Positions 41,055 through 50,604 of a stretch of 64,000 bases of DNA are shown here, in pieces. Position 1 is the stretch's first letter, and each line of letters begins with the position of its first letter. The DNA is from Vicinamibacterales bacterium (GTDB lineage Bacteria; Acidobacteriota; Vicinamibacteria; Vicinamibacterales; 2-12-FULL-66-21): positions 46,206-110,205 of the forward strand of contig DASXLB010000021.1 of assembly GCA_036496585.1 (NCBI GenBank), written 5' to 3'. Below the pieces are notes generated by a model, which worked only from the letters and a program-made list of their open reading frames with translations, had not been told where the DNA came from and searched no databases. The position numbers and the translations under genes are program-made.

Positions 41055-42152
41055 TTGGACGTTCGCAGCGCAATCGATCGGATCATCAGGCGCGAAGCCC
41101 GCATCTTCGGTGCGTTGTGCGCCATCGCGATCGCCGCGTTCTTCGCCACCCGGACGCTCGCCGCCTCAAATCGCCGCACCGCGCAGGCGGATGCGGCGCG
41201 TTGGAACGCCGCCGGCGCGGCAAGCCTGGCCGCGGGAAATGCCAAGGCCGCCGTCGACGCGTTCCGCAAGGCCTCTCTGATCGACCGTGACAATCGAGCC
41301 TACCGGTCTGCGCTGGCGGATGCCTTGCGCCGGACCGGCGACAACGACGCGGCGCTCGACGTGCTGCTGCGCCTGCGCGAGGCGGTGCCCGAGGACGTCG
41401 AGGTCAACGCCAGTCTGGCCCGGCTGGTGGCGGCGCGCGGCAGCGTCGACGACGCGGTCCGCTATTTCCAGACCGCGATTCTGGGCCTGTGGCAGCCGGC
41501 GCGGATCGAAGAGCGACGCACGCTTCGAATCGAGCTGATTGACCTGCTGCTCACACACGGCGCGGCCGAACGCGCGCTGGCCGAACTGCTGAAGTTGAGC
41601 GGTGAGATTCCCGACGACCCGTTGGCGCACGTCCGCGTCGGCCAGCTGCTGATGCAGGCCGGCAGCCCGGCGCGCGCCGAGGCGCAGTTCGTCGCCGCGC
41701 TCCGCCGCGCCCCGCACGACGAGACGGCGCTGGCCGGGGCGGGCGAGGCCGCCTTCGCGACCGGCGACTACGAGCACGCGCGCGACTACCTGCGGCGCAC
41801 CGCCGGCGGCGCCGACAGCGAGAGGCTGCAGATCGCCGAGCTGGTGCTCGACATCGATCCGCTGCTGCCGCGCCTCACCGCGCGCGAGCGCGACCGACGG
41901 CTCGCCCGCGCGGTCGACGAGCTGCAGGCGCGTGCCGCCGGGTGCGCCAGCGCGGCGGCTCCGCAGCAGGCACTCGCGGATCTGCAGCGGACGTTCGCGG
42001 CGGCGCACGCGACGTCGGCCGACAGCCTCGGTCCGGATCTGGCGCGCGTCGCCGGCCTCGCGCGCGACCTGTCGAACCTCTGTCCGCCGCCACAGCCGAT
42101 CGATCGCGCCATCGTCCTCATCGCCGCGCGGCACGGGTTGGACGCGTCGTGA
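41055..42152 (+). CDS. TPR-repeat protein with N-terminal membrane anchor
   Basis: A 365-aa protein. One transmembrane helix near residues 18-35 (IFGALCAIAIAAFFATR) precedes TPR-like helical pairs: AAGAASLAAGNAKAAVDAFRKASLI, ADALRRTGDNDAALDVLLRL, VGQLLMQAGSPARAEAQFVAAL and AGEAAFATGDYEHARDYLRRT. It probably sits on the periplasmic face as a scaffold. TTG start; stop overlaps the GTG of the ClC gene (GTGA), so the two proteins are co-translated. Confidence 0.72.
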   Translation: MDVRSAIDRIIRREARIFGALCAIAIAAFFATRTLAASNRRTAQADAARWNAAGAASLAAGNAKAAVDAFRKASLIDRDNRAYRSALADALRRTGDNDAALDVLLRLREAVPEDVEVNASLARLVAARGSVDDAVRYFQTAILGLWQPARIEERRTLRIELIDLLLTHGAAERALAELLKLSGEIPDDPLAHVRVGQLLMQAGSPARAEAQFVAALRRAPHDETALAGAGEAAFATGDYEHARDYLRRTAGGADSERLQIAELVLDIDPLLPRLTARERDRRLARAVDELQARAAGCASAAAPQQALADLQRTFAAAHATSADSLGPDLARVAGLARDLSNLCPPPQPIDRAIVLIAARHGLDAS

Positions 42153-43459
42153 GCGAACCGATCGAGGGCCCGATCGCCGCGGAGGTTGCGGATGCCTCAG
42201 AAACACAGCGCAGCCGCGAGGCGCGGCTGTTCGCGGCGCTGTCGATCGTCGTCGGCATCCTCGCCGGCCTGAGCGCGGTGTTCTTTACGGTCACGATCGA
42301 CTGGGTCACCCGTGTGCTGTTCGGGTTTCGCGCCAGTCCCTCGCGTACCGTCATGGTGCCGATCCTGATCAGCCTCGGCACGGGGCTGCTGCTGCGCTAT
42401 GTGTTCCCCGGCGTGCGCGGCAGCGGCGTGCCGCAGACCGAGGCCGCCTACAAGCTCGACGGGGGCGTCATCCCGTGGACCGTTCCCATCGGCAAGTTCC
42501 TCACCGGGGCCCTGACGATCGGTGCCGGTCACTCGATGGGCCGCGAAGGGCCGTCGGTGCAGATCGGCGGCGGCATCGCGTCGGTCGTGGGCCGCTGGCT
42601 GGGGCTGTCGCCCGAACGCGTGCGCGATCTGGTGCCCGTCGGCGTGGCCGGAGCGCTGGCGGCCGCATTCAACACGCCGGTGTCTGCGGTCATCTTCACG
42701 CTCGAGGAGATCATCGGCGACATGAATGCGCCGCTGCTCGGGTCGGCCGTCATCGCGTCGGTGGCGTCGGTGGTCGTCGAGCGCGCCATTCTGGGCAACG
42801 AGCCGCTCTTCCACGTGCCGCAGTACCGCCTGGCACACCCGGCGGAGCTGTTCGCCTACGCCGCGCTTGGCGCCGCCGGCGGGATTGTCTCGATGGTCTT
42901 CTGCAAGGGCCTGCTCGGCCTGCGCGCCGCGTTCAAGCGGCTTCCGTCATGGACGGTCGCGGTGCAGCCGGCCGTCGGCGGGATCGCGATCGCCGTACTG
43001 CTGCTGACCGTGCCGCAGGTTACTGGCGTCGGCTATGGCTACGTCGACCAGGCGCTCAATGGCGGGATGGTGCTGAAGACCATGGCGCTGCTGTGCGCGT
43101 TGAAGCTGGTGGCCACGATCGTGTCGTATTCGACCGGCAATGCCGGCGGCATCTTCGGCCCGACGCTCTACATCGGCGCCATGGCGGGCGGAGCGATCGG
43201 CGTCCTCGTCCACCACGTCGCACCGTTTCCGGTCGCCGATCCCGGCGCCTACGCGCTCGTCGGCATGGGCGCGCTGTTCGCCGGCATCCTGCGCGCGCCG
43301 ATGACGTCGGTGTTCATGATCTTCGAGATCACGCAGGACTATCAGATCCTGGTGCCGCTGATGGTCGCCAACCTTCTCAGTTTTGCCATCTCGCGCCGCC
43401 TGCAGCCGACGCCGATTTACCACGCGTTGCTGAAACAGGACGGCATTCACCTGCACTAA
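42149..43459 (+). CDS. ClC-family chloride channel/antiporter
   Basis: A 436-aa membrane protein with the ClC selectivity motifs GSGVPQ (91-96), GREGPSVQIG (131-140) and GIFGPTLYIG. The gating glutamate E133 is present in GREGP, and an internal EE pair follows FNTPVSAVIFTL, which points to H+/Cl- exchange rather than a plain channel. There is no C-terminal CBS pair. GTG start overlaps the upstream TPR stop by 4 nt. Confidence 0.9.
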   Translation: MSEPIEGPIAAEVADASETQRSREARLFAALSIVVGILAGLSAVFFTVTIDWVTRVLFGFRASPSRTVMVPILISLGTGLLLRYVFPGVRGSGVPQTEAAYKLDGGVIPWTVPIGKFLTGALTIGAGHSMGREGPSVQIGGGIASVVGRWLGLSPERVRDLVPVGVAGALAAAFNTPVSAVIFTLEEIIGDMNAPLLGSAVIASVASVVVERAILGNEPLFHVPQYRLAHPAELFAYAALGAAGGIVSMVFCKGLLGLRAAFKRLPSWTVAVQPAVGGIAIAVLLLTVPQVTGVGYGYVDQALNGGMVLKTMALLCALKLVATIVSYSTGNAGGIFGPTLYIGAMAGGAIGVLVHHVAPFPVADPGAYALVGMGALFAGILRAPMTSVFMIFEITQDYQILVPLMVANLLSFAISRRLQPTPIYHALLKQDGIHLH

Positions 43460-43483
43460 CTGCGAACTGTCCCCGGCAAACGG

Positions 43484-43489
43484 TAGACT
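43484..43489 (+). promoter_or_regulatory. -10 element of hisS
   Basis: TAGACT ends 6 nt before the hisS ATG (43496) with no ribosome site; predicts a leaderless hisS-aspS mRNA. Confidence 0.4.
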
Positions 43490-43495
43490 GTACGG

Positions 43496-44854
43496 ATGCA
43501 CACCGGTCCGGCGCGCGGCATGCGCGATTTCCTGCCGGAAGACGTCCGGAAGCGGCAGTACGTCATCGACGTGGTGCGCCGCGTCTACCAGCGCTACGGG
43601 TTCGAGCCGCTGGAGACGCCGGCGCTCGAGAACATCGAGACGCTGCTGGGCAAGTACGGCGAGGAGGGGGACAAGCTTCTCTACAAAGTGCTGCGGCGCG
43701 GGGAAGGCGAAGCGAGCGGCGAGACGGATCTTGCGCTTCGCTACGATCTGACGGTGCCGCTGGCGCGCGTGGTCGCCGACAACCGCGGGAAACTGCCGAA
43801 GTTTTTCAAGCGGTATCAGATTCAGCCGGTCTGGCGCGCCGACCGTCCGCAGCGTGGACGATTCCGTGAGTTCTACCAGTGCGACGTCGACGCGATCGGC
43901 TCGACGTCGCCGGTCGTCGAGGCCGAGATGATCGCCGCCGTCAGCGAGGTCCTGCAGACGCTGGGGTTCCGCGACTTCACGGTGCAGCTCAATCACCGCG
44001 TGCTGCTGACGGCGATGCTCGACACACTGGGTGTCGAGAAGTCTAGGCACGCTGACGTCCTCGTTGCCATTGATAAGTTGGACAAAGTAGGCGCGGCTGG
44101 CGTTGTAACGGACATGGTTTCGAGAGGTGTACCAGAAGACACGGCGAAGTCCATTCTCGAGACGTCGGAAAAGATCATCGAGGAGCGTTGGCGCGAAGAG
44201 TTTTTCTCGGTCGATCCCGCGGCTGCTGTCGCTGGGCTCAACGTCAATTCCATCATCAACCTGAGTGAGAGCACGCCTGCAAAAGGCCACGTGCAGTTCA
44301 CGCCGCGGCTGGCGCGCGGCTTGTCCTACTACACCGGCGCGATCATGGAGATCGCCGTACCCGACCTCGCCGGCAGCCTCGGCGGCGGCGGTCGCTACGA
44401 TGGCTTGATCGGCATGTTCTCCAGCGAGTCGGTGCCGGCCTGCGGTTTCTCGCTCGGCCTCGAACGCATCCTCGTCGTGATGGGCGAGCGCGGCATGTTT
44501 CCGGTGGAGGTCCAGGCCTCCGGATCCGACGTGCTGGTCACGATCTTCGACACGCCGCTCGCGGCGGAGTCGCTGCGCCTCGCCGGCGAGCTGCGCGCCG
44601 CCGGGCTGCGCGTCGAGGTCTATCCCGAGGGGCTGCGGAACGGCAAGGACCTCGGCAAGGCCTTCAAGTATGCGGACGCCCGTCAGGCGCGATTCGTCGC
44701 CGTCATGGGACAGGACGAGCTGACCCGCGGGGAAGTTAAGATAAAGACCCTGACCACCCGACAGGAGGAAGCCGTCGCCCGAGGGACGGTCGCCGCCACG
44801 CTGACCCAGCGGCTCTCGGATATCGCAGATCGACTTTCGGACGACGCGCCATGA
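43496..44854 (+). CDS. hisS: Histidyl-tRNA synthetase
   Basis: A 452-aa class II synthetase. N-terminal ARGMRDFLPEDVRKRQYV, motif 1 near RYGFEPLETPALEN, motif 2 in WRADRPQRGRFREFYQCDVD, histidine-binding LARGLSYYTG, motif 3 GGGGRYDGL and CGFSLGLERI, with a C-terminal anticodon-binding domain (about 340-440). Length is normal for the family. The ATG of aspS overlaps the stop (ATGA), a typical hisS-aspS operon. Confidence 0.97.
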   Translation: MHTGPARGMRDFLPEDVRKRQYVIDVVRRVYQRYGFEPLETPALENIETLLGKYGEEGDKLLYKVLRRGEGEASGETDLALRYDLTVPLARVVADNRGKLPKFFKRYQIQPVWRADRPQRGRFREFYQCDVDAIGSTSPVVEAEMIAAVSEVLQTLGFRDFTVQLNHRVLLTAMLDTLGVEKSRHADVLVAIDKLDKVGAAGVVTDMVSRGVPEDTAKSILETSEKIIEERWREEFFSVDPAAAVAGLNVNSIINLSESTPAKGHVQFTPRLARGLSYYTGAIMEIAVPDLAGSLGGGGRYDGLIGMFSSESVPACGFSLGLERILVVMGERGMFPVEVQASGSDVLVTIFDTPLAAESLRLAGELRAAGLRVEVYPEGLRNGKDLGKAFKYADARQARFVAVMGQDELTRGEVKIKTLTTRQEEAVARGTVAATLTQRLSDIADRLSDDAP

Positions 44855-46617
44855 CTGTAGAACCGCTCGGATCTCTTGCCCGTACTCACACCTGCGGCCA
44901 GTTGGCGCCGGCCGATGTCGGCCGGGACGTGGTGCTCCTCGGCTGGGTCCATCGCGTCCGCGATCTGGGCGGCGTGCTGTTCTTCGACCTGCGCGATCGA
45001 CACGGGATTACGCAGGTGGTGGTCCGCGACGCCGCGCTCGAGGACAAGGCGAAGCGCCTTCGGCCCGAGTACGTCGTCGGGATCATCGGCCGCGTCGACG
45101 CGCGCGCCAAGGACGCGATCAACCCGAAACTGGCCACCGGCGCGATCGAGGTGGCGGCGCGCGAGATCCGGCTGTTGAACGACGCCAGGACGCCGCCGTT
45201 TCCGATTAACGAGGACACGCCCGTCTCGGAAGACATCCGGCTGCGCTACCGCTATCTGGACCTGCGCCGGCCCCGCCTGCAATCGAACCTGATCCTGCGG
45301 CACAAGGCGGCGTTCGAAATCCGCCGCTATTTCGACGAGAACGGTTTCCTCGAAGTCGAGACGCCGATTCTGACCAAGTCGACGCCGGAGGGGGCGCGCG
45401 ACTACCTGGTGCCCAGCCGCGTCCATCCAGGCGAGTTCTACGCGCTGCCGCAGTCCCCCCAGATCTTCAAGCAGATCTTGATGATCTCGGGGTTGGATCG
45501 CTATTTCCAGATCGTCAAGTGCTTCCGTGACGAAGACCTGCGCGCCGATCGGCAGCCTGAGTTCACGCAGGTCGATCTGGAGATCTCCTTTGCCACCGAG
45601 GACCTGGTGTTCTCGATGCTCGAGCCGCTGATGGGCCGCCTGATGGCTTTGGTCGCCCGGGACGCTCCGCACCCGTTCCGGCGCATGCCCTACGCGGAGG
45701 CCATCGCGACCTACGGATCCGACAAGCCCGATCTGCGCGCCGGCATGGAGCTGCGGGACCTCTCGGAACCGTTCCGGTCGTCGAGCTTCTCGATCTTTCG
45801 CGCCGCCATCGACGCGGGCGGCGAAGTCCGCGGCTTCGTCATTCCTGGCGCCGCCGGCTATTCGCGCAAGGTCCTCGACGATTTGGTCGAGGAAGCCAAG
45901 GGCCTCGGCGCCGCCGGCCTCGTGTGGGCGCGCCACGCCGAGGCGGGCGTCCAGAGCCCGGCGCTCAAGGCAGCCGGCGAAGCGACGATTCGCGCCGCGT
46001 TGAGCGCGGCCGGCGCCGCCAGGGAGGACCTCCTGGTGCTGGCGGCCGGCCCGCACGACGCCACCGCCCGGATGCTCGGCCAGCTGCGCTTGAACGTGGC
46101 GAAGCGCGAGAACCGGCTCGACCCCAACCGCTTCGAGTTCCTCTGGGTAGTCGACTTCCCGATGTTCGAATGGCTGCCCGCCGAGGCGCGCTGGGAGTTC
46201 ATGCATCATCCCTTCACCGCGCCGCTCGAATCCGACGCCGGGCGGCTCGAGTCCGATCCGGGGTCCGTCCGGGCGCGCGCCTACGATCTCGTCCTCAACG
46301 GCAGCGAGATCGGCGGCGGCAGCATCCGCATCCACGACCAGCGGCTGCAGCGGCTGATCTTCAAGCTGCTGGGCATGACCGACGAGGAGGCAAAGCAGCG
46401 ATTCGGGTTCTTCGTGGACGCGCTGGAGTTCGGAACGCCCCCCCACGGCGGCATCGCCCTCGGTCTCGATCGCATCGTCGCGATCCTGGCCGCCGAGCCG
46501 TCGATCCGCGACGTCATCGCGTTCCCGAAAACCGCGCAGGCCATCGATCTAATGGCCGGGGCGCCGTCCACCGTCGACGCCAAACAGCTCCGCGAGCTCC
46601 ACGTGCGGACGGAGTAG
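44851..46617 (+). CDS. aspS: Aspartyl-tRNA synthetase
   Basis: A 588-aa class IIb synthetase of the bacterial type: N-terminal OB-fold (GWVHRVRDLGGVLFFDLRDR), class II core with motif 2 FRDEDLRADRQPEFTQVDLE, a bacterial GAD insertion domain (about 280-420) and motif 3 HGGIALGLDRIVAI. Whether it also charges tRNA-Asn depends on the genome's asnS/gatCAB content, which is not visible here. ATG overlaps hisS stop. Confidence 0.97.
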   Translation: MTVEPLGSLARTHTCGQLAPADVGRDVVLLGWVHRVRDLGGVLFFDLRDRHGITQVVVRDAALEDKAKRLRPEYVVGIIGRVDARAKDAINPKLATGAIEVAAREIRLLNDARTPPFPINEDTPVSEDIRLRYRYLDLRRPRLQSNLILRHKAAFEIRRYFDENGFLEVETPILTKSTPEGARDYLVPSRVHPGEFYALPQSPQIFKQILMISGLDRYFQIVKCFRDEDLRADRQPEFTQVDLEISFATEDLVFSMLEPLMGRLMALVARDAPHPFRRMPYAEAIATYGSDKPDLRAGMELRDLSEPFRSSSFSIFRAAIDAGGEVRGFVIPGAAGYSRKVLDDLVEEAKGLGAAGLVWARHAEAGVQSPALKAAGEATIRAALSAAGAAREDLLVLAAGPHDATARMLGQLRLNVAKRENRLDPNRFEFLWVVDFPMFEWLPAEARWEFMHHPFTAPLESDAGRLESDPGSVRARAYDLVLNGSEIGGGSIRIHDQRLQRLIFKLLGMTDEEAKQRFGFFVDALEFGTPPHGGIALGLDRIVAILAAEPSIRDVIAFPKTAQAIDLMAGAPSTVDAKQLRELHVRTE

Positions 46618-46645
46618 CCGCCGGGGGCTGTCCCCGAGGCGGCCG

Positions 46646-46671
46646 AGCCCGATCCCTTCTGAAATCGGGCT
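46646..46671 (+). terminator. Hairpin after aspS, terminator-like
   Basis: AGCCCGAT (46646-46653) and ATCGGGCT (46664-46671) form an 8-bp stem with a 10-nt loop. Only a short TT follows, so it is either a weak terminator or a processing hairpin between aspS and phoH. Confidence 0.4.
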
Positions 46672-46694
46672 TGGAAGCGGGGAGCCACGGCTCG

Positions 46695-46703
46695 TGCTAG
46701 GAT
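46695..46703 (+). promoter_or_regulatory. Extended -10 promoter of phoH
   Basis: TGC-TAGGAT, an extended -10 form, ends 13 nt before the TTG start at 46717. Confidence 0.4.
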
Positions 46704-46716
46704 TTCCCCAACGAAT

Positions 46717-47688
46717 TTGCCCACCTCAGCGATACGTAAGATTCAGATCCCCGAAGAAGGGGCTGAGTCCCTGTTCGGCCCGTACGACGAGAACCTCAAG
46801 CAGCTCGAATCGCAGTTCGCCGTGCGTATCCGCACGGCGGGGCACGAGCTGATCGTCGAGGGGGAACCCGCCGACGTGACGCGCGCGGAGCGCGTGCTCG
46901 ACCAGCTCGCCTCCCTGATCCGCGGCGGATACCGTCTGGCCAAGGGGGACGTGAAGACCGCCGCGCAACTGGTGGCCCAGGGCGACAACGTCGAGCTGGC
47001 CGACTACTTCCTCCGCCCCGGCACCAAGACCTCCGGCAAGCGCCAGGTCGTTCCCAAGAGCGCCACGCAGAAGCGCTACCTCGACGCGATCGAGCAGTCC
47101 GACATCGTCTTCGGGATCGGACCGGCCGGGACCGGCAAGACCTACCTGGCGATGGCGCAGGCGGTCTCGTTTCTGCTGAGCAAGCGGGTCAGCCGCATCA
47201 TCCTCGCGCGGCCGGCCGTGGAGGCGGGAGAGAAGCTCGGGTTCCTGCCGGGCGACCTTCAGGAGAAAGTGAACCCGTACCTGCGTCCGCTCTACGACGC
47301 CCTCTACGACATGATCGATCTCGATCGTGTCGAACGGCTGATCGAGCGCGGCACGATCGAGGTTGCGCCGATCGCGTTCATGCGCGGCCGCACTCTCAAC
47401 GACGCCTTCGTGATCCTCGACGAGGCGCAGAACACCACGTCCGAGCAGATGAAGATGTTCCTCACTCGTCTGGGCTTCGGCTCCAAGGCGGTGATCACCG
47501 GCGACGTGACCCAGATCGATCTGCCGACCAGCCGCCCCTCCGGACTGGTCGAGGCGGTCAAGGTGATCGGCAAGGTCGAAGGCATCGCATTCGTTCACTT
47601 CGACGAGAAGGACGTGGTGCGGCACGCGCTCGTCCAGCAGATCGTCAAGGCGTACGAAGCGTACGGCGGCAGTGGATCCCGACAGTAG
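46717..47688 (+). CDS. phoH: PhoH-family ATPase
   Basis: A 323-aa P-loop protein: N-terminal KH-like segment (about 20-80), Walker A GPAGTGKT (135-142), [16 protein letters not shown] and Walker [12 protein letters not shown]. PhoH/YbeZ-type proteins are linked to RNA metabolism and pair with YbeY, whose gene overlaps this one by 17 nt. Start TTG 46717 gives [13 protein letters not shown]; no closer ATG exists. An operon phoH-ybeY-corC-era is indicated by overlaps downstream. Confidence 0.93.
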   Translation: MPTSAIRKIQIPEEGAESLFGPYDENLKQLESQFAVRIRTAGHELIVEGEPADVTRAERVLDQLASLIRGGYRLAKGDVKTAAQLVAQGDNVELADYFLRPGTKTSGKRQVVPKSATQKRYLDAIEQSDIVFGIGPAGTGKTYLAMAQAVSFLLSKRVSRIILARPAVEAGEKLGFLPGDLQEKVNPYLRPLYDALYDMIDLDRVERLIERGTIEVAPIAFMRGRTLNDAFVILDEAQNTTSEQMKMFLTRLGFGSKAVITGDVTQIDLPTSRPSGLVEAVKVIGKVEGIAFVHFDEKDVVRHALVQQIVKAYEAYGGSGSRQ

Positions 47689-48295
47689 GCGCGCGCGCCG
47701 CGGGTCCCGGGTGGCGGCCCGTGAGCTGCGTGTCGCCGATCGCGAGGTGCAGATCGCCGTCGTCGACGGCCGCGGCCGGCCGCTCCGCCTCAGTGGACTC
47801 TCCGCCTGGCTTCGTCGCGTCGTCCCGCGCGCCGTCTCGGGCGAGGTGGTGATCGCGCTCGTGTCCGACGCGCGCATCCGCGAATTGAACCGGCGTTTCA
47901 GGCGCATGGACGCGCCGACCGACGTGCTGACGTTTCCCGAGACCGTCCATCTCGATCCGCATCCCTCGAGCCGCGCCAGCGGCGACATCGTAATCTCCAC
48001 GCAGACCGCCCGCCGTCAGGCGCGTGAGGCGGGGCACAGCGACATCGTCGAGCTCAGGATTCTCGCGCTGCACGGCCTGTTGCACCTGGTGGGCTACGAT
48101 CACGACTCGTCGTCCGACCGCGGCCGCATGGCCCGGGTCGAGCGGCGCCTTCGCGCCAAAGGCGGCTTGCGCGAGGGGCTCATCGAACGCGGCAGCCGTC
48201 CGCCGCGACGACGCGAACCGAGCGGGCCGGCGAAACGACGCGCGAAAGCGCGTGTGGGGGAGTCCACAGGGCGAAACCCCTCGGCTGGGCGATGA
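47672..48295 (+). CDS. ybeY: Endoribonuclease YbeY (rRNA maturation)
   Basis: A 207-aa metal-dependent endoribonuclease of 16S rRNA 3'-end processing and ribosome quality control. The metal motif [11 protein letters not shown] (H134, H138, H144) and the DVLTFPE strand are intact. The C-terminus has an Arg/Pro-rich extension of about 40 residues beyond the usual domain, encoded partly by a dispersed hairpin element. GTG start inside phoH; a later GTG at 47711 is possible. Stop overlaps the corC-type ATG (ATGA). Confidence 0.9.
   Translation: MDPDSRRARRGSRVAARELRVADREVQIAVVDGRGRPLRLSGLSAWLRRVVPRAVSGEVVIALVSDARIRELNRRFRRMDAPTDVLTFPETVHLDPHPSSRASGDIVISTQTARRQAREAGHSDIVELRILALHGLLHLVGYDHDSSSDRGRMARVERRLRAKGGLREGLIERGSRPPRRREPSGPAKRRAKARVGESTGRNPSAGR
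48257..48284 (+). repeat. 28-nt hairpin element, copy 1 (before CorC-family gene)
   Basis: GGGG-AGTCC-ACAG-GGCGA-AA-CCCC-TCGG: a GGGG/CCCC stem with a 16-nt loop, ending exactly 7 nt before the ATG at 48292. The second copy (56011-56038) has the same loop length, the conserved AGTCC and GGCGA blocks and the same 7-nt spacing to glyS. Here it lies within the ybeY 3' coding end. Confidence 0.6.
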
Positions 48296-49575
48296 TTCCG
48301 CTCACCCTGTTCCTGCTCGGGATCGCGGCCGTCTACATCGGCACCGTCGAGACCGCATTCAGCGCGCTGATGAAGCTGTCGCTTCGCCTCATGGCGGAGC
48401 GGGGCCGCGACGACCGGCTGTTGGGCCGCTACCTCGACGAGCCGATCGAGCTGTTCGTTCCGGCGCGCCTGCTGCTCGGCATCTCTTTTTCGCTCGCCAC
48501 CGTGCTGCTCGCCGTGCTGACCGGACGGTCCGGCGTCAGCTTCGCCTCGATTTCGACGCTGCTGGTCTGCGTCGCCATCTACATCGTCATCTGCGAGCAT
48601 CTGCTGCCGTCCATCATCGTCAGGCGCAATCCCGAGCGTGTGCTGACGCTCCTGCTGCCGAGCTTCTCGGTCATCGCTGGCGCGATGTTGCCCATCTCGG
48701 GTCCGCTCGTGCGCCTCCTGACGACCGGCAAGCCGGCGAGGCCGGAAGCCGCGCAGGAGCCGGCCGCTGCTGAAGCCGGCGAGGTGGCGCACGCGTATCT
48801 TGAAGCGGGCGAGGAACAAGGGCTGATCGAAGGGGACGAAAAACGGCTGCTGCAGTCGATCGTCGATTTCGGCGACACGCTGGCGCGCGAGGTGATGACG
48901 CCGCGGCCCGATATCGTCGCGATCCCGGCCAGCGCGACCGTCGCCGAACTGCGAGCGCGCTTCCGCGACCAGGAGTATTCGCGCTTCCCGGTCTACAAGG
49001 AGAACCTCGACAACATCGTGGGCGTCATCCGGGTGAAGGATCTGCTGAAGATCGAGGACGTCGCGCTCGAGCGGCATCCGATCACGTCGATGGTGCGGCC
49101 GGCGACGTTCGTCCCGGAGACGAAGCGGGTGCACGAGCTGCTGAAGGAGTTTCAACGCAAGCAGGTGCAGATGGCGATCGTCGTCGACGAATACGGCGGC
49201 ACCGCCGGCCTGGTGACGCTCGAGGACTTGATCGAGGAGATCGTCGGCGAGATTCGCGACGAGGACGACGTGGAGAGCGAGCCGATCGTCGAGGAGGGAA
49301 GCGGTTCGTACGTGTTCAGCGCCAAGGTCAGCTTCGACGATCTCCGCGACCGGCTTGGTCTCGACGTGGAGCCGGAAGGCTTCGAAACGGTTGGCGGCTA
49401 TGTGCTGGCCCGCCTCGGCCGCGTCCCGGCGGTGGGAGAGTCGTTCGAGCTGGACGCCATGCAGGTGGACGTGCTCGAGGCCGAGCGCCGCCGCATCCAC
49501 AAGGTGCGTTTCCGCAGGCTGCAGCCGTCGCCGGTTTCCGACGGCGCCGCCGTCGGACTCCGCCGGACGTCCTAG
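48292..49575 (+). CDS. HlyC/CorC-family membrane protein (CNNM + CBS pair)
   Basis: A 427-aa protein: DUF21/CNNM membrane domain (about 1-150, four hydrophobic segments), a CBS pair (about 190-320, with REVMTPRPDIVAIPAS and IVVDEYGGTAGLVTLEDLIEEIVGEI) and a CorC_HlyC C-terminal domain (about 335-415). Relatives mediate Mg2+/Co2+ efflux or divalent-cation homeostasis. The position phoH-ybeY-corC-era is conserved in many bacteria. ATGA overlap with ybeY. Confidence 0.92.
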   Translation: MIPLTLFLLGIAAVYIGTVETAFSALMKLSLRLMAERGRDDRLLGRYLDEPIELFVPARLLLGISFSLATVLLAVLTGRSGVSFASISTLLVCVAIYIVICEHLLPSIIVRRNPERVLTLLLPSFSVIAGAMLPISGPLVRLLTTGKPARPEAAQEPAAAEAGEVAHAYLEAGEEQGLIEGDEKRLLQSIVDFGDTLAREVMTPRPDIVAIPASATVAELRARFRDQEYSRFPVYKENLDNIVGVIRVKDLLKIEDVALERHPITSMVRPATFVPETKRVHELLKEFQRKQVQMAIVVDEYGGTAGLVTLEDLIEEIVGEIRDEDDVESEPIVEEGSGSYVFSAKVSFDDLRDRLGLDVEPEGFETVGGYVLARLGRVPAVGESFELDAMQVDVLEAERRRIHKVRFRRLQPSPVSDGAAVGLRRTS

Positions 49576-49577
49576 CC

Positions 49578-50507
49578 ATGAAGAGCGGCTACGTCTCCAT
49601 CGTCGGCCGGCCCAACGCCGGCAAGTCGACTCTCCTCAACCGCATCGTCGGGGAGAAGATCGCCATCGTCTCCGACAAGCCGCAGACGACGCGGACGCGC
49701 ATCGTCGGCGTGAAGAACTATCCGGAGCCCGCCGCTTCGGGTCAGCCCCAGGCCGCGGCGGCGGGGCAGATCGTGTTCGTCGACACGCCCGGTATCCATC
49801 GGCCGTTGCATCGGATGAACGTGCGGATGGTCGGTGCGGCGGTGGATACGCTGTCGGAGGTCGACGCCGTGATGCTCGTGCACGACGCCTCGGCGCGCCC
49901 CGGTCATGGGGACGAGTTCGTGGCGAAGCTGCTGAAACCGGTCGATATCCCGGTCGTGCTCGTGTTGAACAAGATCGATCTCATCGCCAAGGCGAAGCTG
50001 CTGCCGCTGATGAGCGAGCTGGCCGGCTGGCACGACTTTGCCGCGATGGTGCCGATTTCGGCGGCCAGCGGCGACGGCGTGGAGGCGCTGGAGCGCGAAC
50101 TGCTCCTGCATCTCCCGGAAGGGGAGCCTCTCTATCCTGACGACTACCTGACCGACCAGCCCGAACGCGTGCTGGTGGCCGAGACCGTGCGCGAGAAGGT
50201 GCTGGCGAATACGCGCGACGAGCTGCCGTTTTCGACCGCCGTCGTGGTCGATCAGTTCGAGGAGCCCGAGCGCCCCGGCGGCCTGCTTCGCGTCTACTGC
50301 ACGATTTTCGTCGAGACTGAGTCCCAGAAGCCCATCGTCATCGGCCGCGCCGGCTCGATGATCAAGAAAATCGGCACCGAAGCCCGCCTGGACGTCGCGG
50401 CCTTCTTCGACTGCAAGGTCTTTCTCGATCTGCGCGTGAAGGTGAAGCCGGACTGGCGCGACGACGAGCGCGTGCTCGATAGCCTCGGCCTGCCGCGCAA
50501 GCGGTAA
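49578..50507 (+). CDS. era: GTPase Era
   Basis: A 309-aa ribosome-assembly GTPase binding the 16S rRNA 3' end. G1 GRPNAGKS (10-17), G2 TTRTRI, G3 DTPG (69-72), G4 NKID, and a C-terminal KH domain (about 210-300, with GRAGSMIKKIG). Between G2 and G3 there is an extra Ala/Pro/Gln loop (about 47-63, PEPAASGQPQAAAAG), longer than in most Era proteins. It starts 2 nt after the corC-type stop. Confidence 0.96.
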   Translation: MKSGYVSIVGRPNAGKSTLLNRIVGEKIAIVSDKPQTTRTRIVGVKNYPEPAASGQPQAAAAGQIVFVDTPGIHRPLHRMNVRMVGAAVDTLSEVDAVMLVHDASARPGHGDEFVAKLLKPVDIPVVLVLNKIDLIAKAKLLPLMSELAGWHDFAAMVPISAASGDGVEALERELLLHLPEGEPLYPDDYLTDQPERVLVAETVREKVLANTRDELPFSTAVVVDQFEEPERPGGLLRVYCTIFVETESQKPIVIGRAGSMIKKIGTEARLDVAAFFDCKVFLDLRVKVKPDWRDDERVLDSLGLPRKR

Positions 50508-50604
50508 GAGAGGCCGGGGTCAATTCCACAGCCCCGCACACAGCGCCCTGCCCGCCGGGAACTTTCGCGCCGCCCGAGCGGAATACAACTAGCCACGCCG
50601 TCCG

